DNA of 57,093 nt from Salinicoccus sp. YB14-2 (GTDB lineage: Bacteria > Bacillota > Bacilli > Staphylococcales > Salinicoccaceae): the NCBI RefSeq assembly GCF_001265075.1, contig NZ_LFKO01000001.1, positions 1,286,000 through 1,343,092 of the forward strand, read 5' to 3'. The notes under the pieces were generated by a model. That model searched no databases. It was given only the letters and a program-made list of their open reading frames with translations, and was not told the DNA's origin. Positions 32,860-41,440 of this stretch are shown here, piece by piece (positions within the stretch are counted from its first letter, which is position 1; each line of letters starts with the position of its first letter). The position numbers and the translations under genes were made by a program.

Positions 32860-33954
32860 TCAGTAAGGTTTCAGCTCATACTTTATACGGGAATAATGAG
32901 TAAATTCTTCACCCCGTATCGTCAGCATATAATGATCATCCGTTTTTACAATATATCCTTCCATTTCCAAGGTTTCCAGTTGTTTTTCAGTTTCCGCCCG
33001 AGTCAGATTAAAGTGTTTCGCTATTTCTTTTGAAGAAATCATTTCATGTTCATCTTCACTCATCAGCATTAAAATCATCGCATGCATGAATTCTTTTTTC
33101 TGACGGCGTTTCTTTATTTTAAGAATGATATAGCCATCCGGCTTGAATAAAAATACCATGATGAAAATGATTAATGCAACAGTGGCAGTGGCGCCGGACA
33201 TTGACAAGTCAATATTGTAACCGATCAAGTATCCGAGTGTACTGTTTAAAATTGCAAAAAAAGCGGTTAAAAATATCATATGACTCAGCCTTTTCACCAG
33301 TAAATAAGCGGTCAGTACAGGTGCAACAAAGAAATTGATGACAAGTATCGCACCGACTGCATCAAATGCGACGACTGCTGTCACAGAAACAAGAGTCATC
33401 AGCATATAGTAGATCAATGTAGTGCTGAACCCGATGACATAGGCAAATTTAGGATCGAATGTCGAAACTTTGAGCTCTTTATAAAACAGAGCGACAAACC
33501 CGGTGTTGACAATCAATAACAGACCGAGCTGCCAAAGTGCCCTCGGCATACTGTAGCCGAAGATTTCAATTCTGTTAAGTGGTGCGAATAAAACTTCACC
33601 GGCGATAACAACGTCTATATCCAAATGAACATTGTCGGCATATCTGGATATCAGAATGATTGCAATCGCAAACAGTGCCGTAAAGACGATGCCGATTGAA
33701 GCATCATTTTTAATCAGGTTCGTCTGGTTGATCAGCTGTATCAGGTAAACGGTCAGTACGCCGACCAAAGCTGCACCGATGATCAGCCATGGCGAACGGA
33801 TATCCTGAGTGATGAAAAATGCAAGCACAATACCGAGAAGTATAGTGTGGCTGATGGCATCTGTCGTCATTGCCTGGTTTTTCAAAACCAGGAATACACC
33901 TAAAACACTGGTTGCGAGCGATGCAACAATGAGTACGAACAGAACTTCTATCAT
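32860..33954 (-). CDS. mntD: Manganese/zinc ABC permease with C-terminal winged-helix domain
   Basis: Residues 1-285 are an ABC-3 family permease with about eight helices. Residues ~290-364 are soluble and read as a winged helix related to DtxR N-termini: MISSKEIAKHFNLTRAETEKQ, then LEMEGYIVKTDDHYMLTIRG. Ordinary ABC-3 permeases end near 290 aa, like its neighbour. A permease-repressor fusion is known in Chlamydia (YtgCR), and Bacillus MntC is also long. The gene overlaps the preceding permease by 4 nt and precedes mntR. The tail could sense metal or bind MntR or DNA; this is inference. Confidence 0.88.
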   Translation of the reverse strand: MIEVLFVLIVASLATSVLGVFLVLKNQAMTTDAISHTILLGIVLAFFITQDIRSPWLIIGAALVGVLTVYLIQLINQTNLIKNDASIGIVFTALFAIAIILISRYADNVHLDIDVVIAGEVLFAPLNRIEIFGYSMPRALWQLGLLLIVNTGFVALFYKELKVSTFDPKFAYVIGFSTTLIYYMLMTLVSVTAVVAFDAVGAILVINFFVAPVLTAYLLVKRLSHMIFLTAFFAILNSTLGYLIGYNIDLSMSGATATVALIIFIMVFLFKPDGYIILKIKKRRQKKEFMHAMILMLMSEDEHEMISSKEIAKHFNLTRAETEKQLETLEMEGYIVKTDDHYMLTIRGEEFTHYSRIKYELKPY

Positions 33955-34823
33955 GACGACTCACCCCGCACTTTCTTAAATTTACGGGTGACCAGACCTT
34001 TTCTGCCAAACAGCATGGAAATAAATACAAAAACGCTGAGCACAATGATGATTGACGGTCCTGCAGGGAATCCGGCAAACGCCGTACTGATATAAGTACC
34101 GATAAATGCAGATACTGCACCTGCAACGCCTGCTATAATGATGACCGTCTTAAATCGATTCGACCAGAGCAGTCCGATCACTCCGGGAGCGATTAAAAGA
34201 TTGACGATTAATATTGCACCTACAGCTTTTAAGCCGACAGCAATCAGAATTATGGTCATGGATAAGACCAGAAAATTAATCAGGGACGGGTTGATGCCTA
34301 TGGTCGAGCTGTAAATCGGGTCGAAAGTATAAATCCGGATCTGATGATAAAAGATGATGAATAATAACAGGCTGATGACTGAAGCGATCAATATCAGGTA
34401 GACATCGAGTCTTAGCATATAAGCGGCCTGGCCGAATATATAATCATCGATACCCTGCGTATTCTGGAATGCCGGGTTGCCCTGAACGAAACTTTTAAGT
34501 GCCATTCCAAGCCCGAAAAAAGATGACAGAATCAAAGCCAGTGCACCATCCAACGTGATTTTAGAATGATTGGTGATCATTTGGATGAAGAAAAATGCAA
34601 TGACCCCGAAAATGACGGCACCGACGGCCAGTGAAAGTGTGTCTGTGACACCGACCAGCATGAAAGCAAGAATGATCCCCGGGAAGGTTGCATGACCGAT
34701 TGCATCACCGATCAAACTCTGCCCTTTGATTACACTGATGGTTCCGATGATTCCACTGGCAAAAGACAACAGCGTCGTACCGATGGCGACAATTAAAAAT
34801 GTGTAGCTCGTCAATAGTTCCAT
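33951..34823 (-). CDS. mntC: Manganese/zinc ABC transporter permease
   Basis: A 290-aa ABC-3 permease of normal length with about eight to nine helices and the family motif GQSLIGDAIGHATFPGI near residue 33, plus the second GLKAVGAILIVNLLIAPG block. Together with MntD it forms the heterodimeric channel. Start and stop overlap its neighbours (TAATG with the ATPase, ATGA with mntD), so the three genes are translationally coupled. Confidence 0.92.
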   Translation of the reverse strand: MELLTSYTFLIVAIGTTLLSFASGIIGTISVIKGQSLIGDAIGHATFPGIILAFMLVGVTDTLSLAVGAVIFGVIAFFFIQMITNHSKITLDGALALILSSFFGLGMALKSFVQGNPAFQNTQGIDDYIFGQAAYMLRLDVYLILIASVISLLLFIIFYHQIRIYTFDPIYSSTIGINPSLINFLVLSMTIILIAVGLKAVGAILIVNLLIAPGVIGLLWSNRFKTVIIIAGVAGAVSAFIGTYISTAFAGFPAGPSIIIVLSVFVFISMLFGRKGLVTRKFKKVRGESS

Positions 34824-35548
34824 TATCTCACCGCACTGACTTCGCTGTATGCTTTATCGATATTTTCACTCGTCCATACTTCGCTGATTTTTCCGCTTGC
34901 GAAAATCGTCTTATTCATAATGACGACATGGTCAAAATATTCTTTGACCGTATCCAGGTTGTGATGAACAATCAAAAAGGACTTGCCCTGCTCCTGCAGA
35001 GATTTTATCGTCTCAATGATCAGTTTCTCCGTCGTAATATCGATGCCCTGAAGCGGCTCGTCCATAATGTAAATATCAGCATCCTGACAAATCGCCCGGG
35101 CCAGGAAGACACGCTGGCGCTGACCGCCTGAGAGCTCGCTGATCTGACGGTTTCTGAATGCTTCCATCTTCATCTCTCTGAGTGCCGACATGGCAATTTT
35201 ATGGTCTTCCTTGTTCGGACGTTTGATCCATCCTTTATGGACATATCTGCCCATCAGTACGACATCGAGTACCGTAGTCGGGAATTCCCAGTTCACTTCG
35301 CCTTTTTGAGGTACATAAGCAATGTCCCTCAATGCTTTTTTACTCTTTGAACCGTTAATATGAATCTCACCTGATACGGGTTTTATCAACTGCATGATCG
35401 ACTTGATCAGCGTCGACTTGCCGGCGCCGTTCGGACCGACGATAGCGGTGATGCTGTTTTCCTGCAGTGTCATATTCAAGTGCCATATTGCCGGTTTTTC
35501 ATCATATGCAACAATTAGATCTTTTATCTTTATAATATCTTCAGTCAT
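34823..35548 (-). CDS. mntB: Manganese/zinc ABC transporter ATP-binding protein
   Basis: A 241-aa ABC ATPase: Walker A GPNGAGKST (residue ~38), Q-loop VPQKGEVNWEFP, signature LSGGQRQRVFLARA, Walker B DIYIMDEP and switch His in LIVHHNL. The NWEFP after the Q-loop is typical of metal-import ATPases. It powers import by MntCD. ATG lies 11 bp after mntA. Confidence 0.94.
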   Translation of the reverse strand: MTEDIIKIKDLIVAYDEKPAIWHLNMTLQENSITAIVGPNGAGKSTLIKSIMQLIKPVSGEIHINGSKSKKALRDIAYVPQKGEVNWEFPTTVLDVVLMGRYVHKGWIKRPNKEDHKIAMSALREMKMEAFRNRQISELSGGQRQRVFLARAICQDADIYIMDEPLQGIDITTEKLIIETIKSLQEQGKSFLIVHHNLDTVKEYFDHVVIMNKTIFASGKISEVWTSENIDKAYSEVSAVR

Positions 35549-35558
35549 AGCAGAGCTC

Positions 35559-36482
35559 CTATTTTAAATTCTCGACGATTAAATCAATATTGTGTTTGTA
35601 CATCCCTACATACGTATCCCCGGATTCACCGCGGGGTGCAAGCGAGTCGGACAGCAGTGTCTGGTTTTCGCCGCTGATGACTTCCACTTCGACACCTTCG
35701 GATGCAACAATCTCCTGCAGACGTGTCATACGGTCCGGGTTCGTGGTGGATTCGAGAAATATTGCGTTGATATCCCGTTCTGCAATCAGTTCGGCCGTAT
35801 ATTGGATCTGGTTGTTTGATACTTCAGAGTCTGTAGAGAAGCCCTGAGGCGCATGCACATCGATATCATAGCTTGTGGCGAGGTATCCAAAAGCATCATG
35901 AGGTGTAATAAGAATCCGTGATTCACGCGGCACCTCTTCAATGCGGTTTTCTACATAATCATGAAGGTCATCCAACTCTTCGAAATAAGCATTTAAATTA
36001 TCCTGATAACTCTCTTCGCCACCTGGATTCTTCTCAACCAGAATATCCAATACATTCGTCATAGATTCTTTATATAAATCTATATTGAACCAAAAGTGCG
36101 GATCGACTTCCGAGCCGCCTTCTTCCTCCATCGTCTCAAGTGATGAAGTATCCAAATCATCTGCCACAGGTATTCCGGTTTCAAGCAGGTCGATCATGCG
36201 TCCTTCAAAGTTCAGTCCCTGATATAAAATAAAATCCGATTCATTTATCTTTCGCAGATCACTGGCTTTCGGCTGATACACATGCGGATCTTCGCCGGCG
36301 GGGATGATGAGTTCAACGTTGAAATGATCGACATCCTCTTCCAGCACCGATACCATGTCATATAAAAATGTTGTTGTGACAGCAATCTGAGTTCTGTCAT
36401 CCGTTTCAGCACTGTCGCCCTGCGTGCTGCACGCCGTAAGAAACATAGCAGAAACAGCGATGAATAATATCATTTTTCTCAT
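35559..36482 (-). CDS. mntA: Manganese-binding lipoprotein of ABC importer
   Basis: A 307-aa cluster A-I (ZnuA/MntA-type) binding protein. The signal peptide ends in lipobox LTAC with C18 as lipid anchor. Metal ligands are visible as GEDPHVYQ, VDPHFWFN and the later E and D in IFLEST and APRGES; the loop between helices lacks the His-rich stretch of zinc-specific ZnuA, favouring manganese. ATG 36482 has AGAGG 8 nt upstream. First gene of the operon, preceded by a promoter with two MntR-like boxes. Confidence 0.92.
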   Translation of the reverse strand: MRKMILFIAVSAMFLTACSTQGDSAETDDRTQIAVTTTFLYDMVSVLEEDVDHFNVELIIPAGEDPHVYQPKASDLRKINESDFILYQGLNFEGRMIDLLETGIPVADDLDTSSLETMEEEGGSEVDPHFWFNIDLYKESMTNVLDILVEKNPGGEESYQDNLNAYFEELDDLHDYVENRIEEVPRESRILITPHDAFGYLATSYDIDVHAPQGFSTDSEVSNNQIQYTAELIAERDINAIFLESTTNPDRMTRLQEIVASEGVEVEVISGENQTLLSDSLAPRGESGDTYVGMYKHNIDLIVENLK

Positions 36483-36525
36483 CAATAAACCTCTTTCCAG
36501 TGAATATATGTATGTCAATTTGATA

Positions 36526-36564
36526 TTTAGGATACCCTAAACATATTATTTAGTCAACTCTAAA
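36526..36564 (-). promoter_or_regulatory. mnt promoter with two DtxR/MntR-type operators
   Basis: TTTAGGATACCCTAAA (36526-36541) is an inverted repeat of TTTAGG around 4 nt, and TTTAGTCAACTCTAAA (36549-36564) is a related half-symmetric site 23 bp away. On the minus strand TTGACT (36557-36552) and TATCCT (36534-36529) form a promoter with a 17-nt spacer. One box covers the -35 and the other the -10. The motif resembles DtxR/SirR boxes, so metal-loaded MntR should block initiation. Confidence 0.75.
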
Positions 36565-36565
36565 T

Positions 36566-36607
36566 AAAAAGGCCATTGCAGATTGATTTCCGCAATGGTC
36601 TTTTTAA
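36566..36607 (-). terminator. Terminator of the BCCT transporter gene
   Basis: AAAAGGCCATTGC pairs with GCAATGGTCTTTT across a 12-nt loop, with T/A runs at both edges. It lies directly after the BCCT stop codon in the minus direction and insulates the mnt promoter from read-through. Confidence 0.85.
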
Positions 36608-36618
36608 AATCTATTGAG

Positions 36619-38181
36619 TTAATCGTCTTTTCTGATGTTATATTTCCATGCCTTATCTTTATCCATCATCTTCATGGCGGCAATAATCAGGATGAACTGA
36701 ATGGCGATGATTGGTATGCCCATCATGCCCGATATCACTTCAAGAGGCTCGAGCCCGCCAATCTGCATCAAGGTCAGTGCAAGCACAGTAATGATTATGG
36801 ACACCAGTATGCGGACGAATTTGGAAGGATCCTGTTCACTCATATCGTTTTTGCTTGTGTATGCCGCGATTGTAAAAGTTGTAGAATCCAGTGTTGTTGT
36901 CAGGAATATTAATGCAATGATGATGAAAATTATCATGACGATGCCAGATAAAGGCAGTGTCTCCAAAATATCCGGTATGATTGAAACCGGGTCATTTTCA
37001 GCTGAGAGTGAAAGAGCATCGAGCTGTCCGTTCAGCTGACGGTGTACTCCGATGCCTCCGAGAATACCTGTAGCAAGCCAGGATAATGCTGTCGGAGCCA
37101 CCAAATAGGTGAGTATCATTTCTTTTACAGTACGCCCTCTTGATATTCTTGCTGCAAAGACACTGTGGAGCATCGCCCAAGTGGCATTATAGGCAAACCA
37201 GAAAACCAAATGATTTTTAATGAAAGCTGTTTGTTCTATCACAGTCGATTCTGTAAAGAACGAAAACGTCAAGTAATTGGATAATAGATGGCCGACTGTA
37301 TCAGTAAAGAAATCCATTATGAATATGCCGGGGCCTATGATGACTACAAACAGTGCAAATGCGCCTGCCATGTACATGTTGAGGACACTCAGGCGTTTAA
37401 TGCCTTTATCGATTCCCACATATGCACTGATTGAAAATAAAATAACCCATACTATGGTGACGATCAATGTCATCGTAAACGTCACATCAGTATCAAATAA
37501 AGAAGCGAGATTTGAAGTGATGATCGGTGTGCCGAGACCTAATGTCACCGCAGCACCGGATAAAATACTCACTAAGAAAAGGATATCCAGTAATATACCG
37601 CCGAGACCGTCAGTGAATTTATCTCCGAACAAAACTCTGGTTGCTTCCGAAATGCGCATCTTAGGCTTCTTCTTAACATGGATGATGTAGGCGATTGCAG
37701 GTGCTGCCATGACAAATATTGAGAACGTCTGGAAGCTCCAGATGAACATTGAATAGGAGTTGCCCCACAGCATCGCTTCCGGACCGCCGGCTTCAACGCC
37801 GGCAGGCGGGTTGTTTGCGATTTCCGTCCATTGAATCATGCCGGTCCTCATAATTGTTGAGCCGAGGCCCATGGCAATCAACAGGCAGGAGTATTGAAAT
37901 AAAGTGAAATCAGGTTTTTCTGCCGGATCGCCCAGAACCACTTTCCCGTACTTGGAAAAGGAAAGATACAATCCGATAATAAGTAAAATGTTTGCGTACC
38001 AAATATATCCCCAGCCAAAGTTGGTCACAATTGCATCGAATATGTTGTTCAATAAGTCAAGTGACTCTGATTCGTACAAAGCGAAGGGGATGCTGATAAG
38101 GATGATGATGATTACAGCTGGAATTAAAATCCGTTTATCAATCAGATTCCATCTGCTATCTTTTTCATTCAACTTCTCCAC
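36619..38181 (-). CDS. Divergent BCCT-family transporter
   Basis: A 520-aa protein with 12 predicted helices and the BCCT hallmark FAARISRGRTVKEMIL. The segment before it, which in betaine and choline carriers has a WxxWWxxW tryptophan box, reads FWFAYNATWAMLHSV. The usual FWGVAEP motif of the first substrate loop is replaced by QWTEIANNPP. The fold is certain but the substrate may not be a classical betaine. The C-tail is short, without the long osmosensing extension of BetP. GTG 38181 abuts AAAAGGA; the TTG at 38172 is an alternative. It probably serves osmoprotection, but that is unproven. Confidence 0.8.
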   Translation of the reverse strand: MEKLNEKDSRWNLIDKRILIPAVIIIILISIPFALYESESLDLLNNIFDAIVTNFGWGYIWYANILLIIGLYLSFSKYGKVVLGDPAEKPDFTLFQYSCLLIAMGLGSTIMRTGMIQWTEIANNPPAGVEAGGPEAMLWGNSYSMFIWSFQTFSIFVMAAPAIAYIIHVKKKPKMRISEATRVLFGDKFTDGLGGILLDILFLVSILSGAAVTLGLGTPIITSNLASLFDTDVTFTMTLIVTIVWVILFSISAYVGIDKGIKRLSVLNMYMAGAFALFVVIIGPGIFIMDFFTDTVGHLLSNYLTFSFFTESTVIEQTAFIKNHLVFWFAYNATWAMLHSVFAARISRGRTVKEMILTYLVAPTALSWLATGILGGIGVHRQLNGQLDALSLSAENDPVSIIPDILETLPLSGIVMIIFIIIALIFLTTTLDSTTFTIAAYTSKNDMSEQDPSKFVRILVSIIITVLALTLMQIGGLEPLEVISGMMGIPIIAIQFILIIAAMKMMDKDKAWKYNIRKDD

Positions 38182-38217
38182 GTCCTTTTATATGAAATTT
38201 ACATGTAAGTGTAATAT

Positions 38218-38246
38218 AAAAAGCACGCTGTTATAAGCGTGCTTTC
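38218..38246 (-). terminator. Terminator of the hemerythrin-like gene
   Basis: AAAGCACGC pairs with GCGTGCTTT across a short loop. Read on the minus strand it ends in a T-run, matching the gene that stops at 38255. Confidence 0.82.
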
Positions 38247-38254
38247 ACAATTGA

Positions 38255-38680
38255 TTATTTTTCCAGCAGCGCTTCTTCTTCATCCCGTGAATGAATTTCG
38301 TTCACAATGATGATTGAGCTTGAATAATCGACAAGTTTCTGGAAATCAATATCTTTATTTTCCAGCTCATTCTTCATCAGATCTACAATGATTTTCATCA
38401 AATCATGATCACGGGTCAAATGCTGAACTTTATCGTGTAGATCCGGGTTTTTCTGAACAGCCAGAGTGTACAAACCGTCCGCTTCTTCTTCAGTGTTGGC
38501 ATGGACGATGATTTTTCCTTCTACAAATTCAATGAATGAGATGATTTCTTCAGTCAAATGCTCATGCTTCTTTTCTGTGAGCAGTTCTCTCATCCCTTCA
38601 ATTCTTTCTTTCGCACCGCCGAGACCTGCATCATGAATCGCCTTATGTGAATCGAATTTTTTTAAAGCGGGTCCTACCAT
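38255..38680 (-). CDS. Hemerythrin-like HHE-domain protein
   Basis: A 141-aa helical protein with candidate iron ligands H16 region (DSHKAIHDAG), EFVEGKIIVHANTEEEADGL, HLTRDHDLM and a C-terminal VNEIHSRDEEEALL, matching the spaced H/E pattern of hemerythrin-like bundles. Such proteins bind a di-iron centre and handle oxygen or nitric oxide. ATG 38680 has GAGGGGAT upstream; the longer upstream frame overlaps the SDR gene and lacks a ribosome site. It follows the SDR gene by 16 bp in an operon. Confidence 0.8.
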   Translation of the reverse strand: MVGPALKKFDSHKAIHDAGLGGAKERIEGMRELLTEKKHEHLTEEIISFIEFVEGKIIVHANTEEEADGLYTLAVQKNPDLHDKVQHLTRDHDLMKIIVDLMKNELENKDIDFQKLVDYSSSIIIVNEIHSRDEEEALLEK

Positions 38681-38696
38681 CTTTAAATCCCCTCTC

Positions 38697-39419
38697 TTAA
38701 TCTTCTTTTTGTAATGGATTTGTCGCCCACATTTCAGTGTTTTTAACAAATGTACGCGGATGAATTTTTAAGTTATTAACAATTATATCAGCAATATCTT
38801 CAGGCTGGGTCATAGTGTCCTCCTGGAGTGCACTGTTTCCGATCAGGTCGGTATTGACCGCTGAAGGCGTTAAATAAGACATGCGTATATTGTGTGGTCG
38901 CATTTCTTTGAGCAGTCCTTCGGTCATTCCGATGACAGCGAACTTTGTTGCAGAGTACAATGAACCGCCCGGGCCGGAACGAAGACCTGAAACCGAAGCG
39001 ATATTGACCACATCTCCGCTCTCCTGTTCCACCATTGAAGGCAGAACAGCTTTTAACATGTGATACATTCCGAAGACGTTGACCTGCATCATCTTTTCAA
39101 AATTTTCCGTTGTGGACTCTAAAAACGGCCCGCTGCCCATCGTGCCGGCATTGTTGATCAAAATATCAATTGAATCAAATGCCGAAGTTATTTCTGCTAC
39201 GGCTTTTTTAACATCTGATTCATCAGATATGTCTGCTGTCACCGGCAGTATCTTCACACCGGTATCGGCGAGGTTTTTTTCAGCAGTGCCCAATGCACGC
39301 TCGTCACGGCCGATGATTGCGACATTGACACCCTCGTCAGCGAGTCTTAGTGCAGTGTGGTAGCCGATGCCGCGGTTGCCGCCTGTAACAATTGCATTTT
39401 TACCTTGTAAACTTTGCAT
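38697..39419 (-). CDS. Short-chain dehydrogenase/reductase (FabG-like), paralogue of the 13.7-kb gene
   Basis: A 240-aa classical SDR: TGGNRGIG cofactor motif, NNAGTMG, catalytic Ser in VNIASVSG and YSATK. It is clearly related to the protein encoded at 13708-14424, down to the C-terminal WATNP. ATG 39419 has AGGAG upstream. It is divergently arranged from kynU with 123 bp between, and a 15-bp palindrome lies in that gap. Substrate unknown. Confidence 0.85.
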   Translation of the reverse strand: MQSLQGKNAIVTGGNRGIGYHTALRLADEGVNVAIIGRDERALGTAEKNLADTGVKILPVTADISDESDVKKAVAEITSAFDSIDILINNAGTMGSGPFLESTTENFEKMMQVNVFGMYHMLKAVLPSMVEQESGDVVNIASVSGLRSGPGGSLYSATKFAVIGMTEGLLKEMRPHNIRMSYLTPSAVNTDLIGNSALQEDTMTQPEDIADIIVNNLKIHPRTFVKNTEMWATNPLQKED

Positions 39420-39466
39420 ATGAACGCTCCTATCATTATTTACTGTCATTGTATCAAAGGCGTGCC

Positions 39467-39504
39467 TATCAATCATTGATAAAGCATTTGTATTTATATA
39501 AAAT
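39467..39504 (+). promoter_or_regulatory. kyn promoter overlapped by a 15-bp perfect palindrome
   Basis: TATCAATCATTGATA at 39467-39481 is a perfect palindrome. Its last six bases, TTGATA, are a good -35, followed by a 17-nt spacer and TAAAAT at 39499-39504. A protein bound there would occlude the kyn promoter and possibly that of the divergent SDR gene. Confidence 0.6.
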
Positions 39505-39542
39505 AAAATTAAGATGATATAGTTAACATAAAGGGAGATGTC

Positions 39543-40811
39543 ATGATGGAGAAATGGTTGGAAATTGCACAGGAACATGACAAAAAGGATGCCATTCATA
39601 AATACAGACAGGAATTTTATATCGGCGAGAATATACATTATATGGACGGGAATTCACTCGGCCTGATGAGCAAACGCGCTGAACAGTCGGCACTGGATGT
39701 TTTGAATGACTGGAAAACGCTGGCGATTGAAGGCTGGACTAACGGTGAAAGACCATGGTTTTATATGTCGGAAGAGATTGGCGAGTCCATGGCAGGTCTC
39801 ATCAATGTGGACAAGGAAACAGTACTTGCCACGAACGCCACGACGACGAACATTCATCAGACGGTCAGAACACTTTATCAGCCGACTGAATCAAGAAATA
39901 AAATTATAATGGATGATCTGAATTTTCCGTCGGATATATATGCGGTCCAGGCAATACTCGATGATAACGGCTATTCAGACAGTCTGGTGAAAGCCAAGAG
40001 CCGGGACGGACATACTTTAAAAACAGAAGACATTATCGGCCTGATGGATGAATCCGTCAGTCTCATTCTGCTGCCGGCAGTTTTATACAGAAGCGGCCAG
40101 ATTCTGGATATGAAAAAATTAACAGATGCTGCGCACGAAAAAGGCATCATCATCGGTTTTGACTTATGTCATTCAATCGGTGCGATTCCTCATCATCTGG
40201 AAGAATGGGATGTGGATTTTGCCGTATGGTGTACTTATAAGCATTTAAATGGTGGACCGGGCTCGGTTGCCGGACTTTATGTCCACCCGAGACATCACCA
40301 TTTGGGAGTGTCGCTGAAAGGATGGTTCGGAAATAATAAAGAAAGCCAATTCGATATGAATCACGAATTTGATGCAGCGCCGGATATCAGCCAATATCAG
40401 ATTGGTACGCCCCATATCCTATCCATGGCACCGCTGCTCGGGGCTCTTTCTTTATTCAACGAAGCAGGAATGGATGAAATACGGAATAAATCACTCAACC
40501 TTACGGATTTCATGCTGGAAATACTGGATGCGGAATTCAAAGAGTTTGATATTGAAGTGGTGACACCCCGCAATCATGAAGAGCGCGGCGGCCATATATT
40601 GATTGGTCACAAACATGCTGCCGGCATTAATGAAGCTTTGAAATCAAAAGGCGTCATACCTGATTTCAGAGCACCGAGCTATGTACGTATTGCACCGGTT
40701 GCACTTTATAATACTTTTGAAGATGTTTATCACACGATGAGAATTTTAAAGGATATAATGGATACGAAAGAATATAAAGACTTTGATAATAAGCGGGGTG
40801 TGGTCGCATAA
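39543..40811 (+). CDS. kynU: Kynureninase
   Basis: A 422-aa PLP enzyme of fold type I. The PLP lysine is K233 in WCTYKHLNGGPGS, and the upstream FDLCHSIGA holds the cofactor-binding aspartate. It cleaves kynurenine to anthranilate and alanine. ATG with AAGGGAG. First gene of kynUBA; its stop overlaps the kynB start by 1 nt. Confidence 0.95.
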   Translation: MMEKWLEIAQEHDKKDAIHKYRQEFYIGENIHYMDGNSLGLMSKRAEQSALDVLNDWKTLAIEGWTNGERPWFYMSEEIGESMAGLINVDKETVLATNATTTNIHQTVRTLYQPTESRNKIIMDDLNFPSDIYAVQAILDDNGYSDSLVKAKSRDGHTLKTEDIIGLMDESVSLILLPAVLYRSGQILDMKKLTDAAHEKGIIIGFDLCHSIGAIPHHLEEWDVDFAVWCTYKHLNGGPGSVAGLYVHPRHHHLGVSLKGWFGNNKESQFDMNHEFDAAPDISQYQIGTPHILSMAPLLGALSLFNEAGMDEIRNKSLNLTDFMLEILDAEFKEFDIEVVTPRNHEERGGHILIGHKHAAGINEALKSKGVIPDFRAPSYVRIAPVALYNTFEDVYHTMRILKDIMDTKEYKDFDNKRGVVA

Positions 40812-41440
40812 TGTGGATTGATATTACACAGACACTGACGAATGATATTGCACACTGGCCGGAAGATACACCCTTTAGTTTCGAAGTGCCGGTAACAAAG
40901 AAGGATACCGGTTCCGTCAATATTGGAAAGGTGACGACGAGCACTCATATAGGTACGCATATTGATGCGCCGTTCCATTTTGACGACAATGGTCAGACGG
41001 TTGAAGCGCTGGATATCAACCGCTATATCGGAGAAGCGACTGTAATTGAAGTGTATGGGCAGGAAAAAATTACAGAAGTGCTGCTTTCTGAACATGATAT
41101 AAAAGGCACGATACTGCTTGTGAAAACTCAGCGCTCTTATGAGACTGGAATATTTCCAGAAGCGGTTCCTGCTTTGACCGAGGCAGCGGCTGAATATATT
41201 GCCAGTCTCGGAATCAAACTGTTCGGCATCGATGTTCCATCTGTCGATGATATTGATTCCAAAGATTTGAAGATTCATCACACGCTGTATCACAACGACA
41301 TCATGATTATAGAAAATGTTGTATTGGAAGAAGCACTGGGCGGATATTATGACTTTATCGCTTTGCCGCTTAAAATAGAAGGTGCAGACGGTTCACTCGT
41401 AAGAGCAGCCGTTAAAAAAAGGGGGAGTGACAATGTCTGA
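40811..41440 (+). CDS. kynB: Kynurenine formamidase
   Basis: A 209-aa cyclase-family amidohydrolase with the metal motif H46-IGT-H50-I-D52-APF-H56, the KynB signature, and the second block [11 protein letters not shown]. It hydrolyses N-formylkynurenine to kynurenine and formate. ATG overlaps the kynU stop; its 3' end overlaps kynA by 14 nt. Confidence 0.94.
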   Translation: MWIDITQTLTNDIAHWPEDTPFSFEVPVTKKDTGSVNIGKVTTSTHIGTHIDAPFHFDDNGQTVEALDINRYIGEATVIEVYGQEKITEVLLSEHDIKGTILLVKTQRSYETGIFPEAVPALTEAAAEYIASLGIKLFGIDVPSVDDIDSKDLKIHHTLYHNDIMIIENVVLEEALGGYYDFIALPLKIEGADGSLVRAAVKKRGSDNV

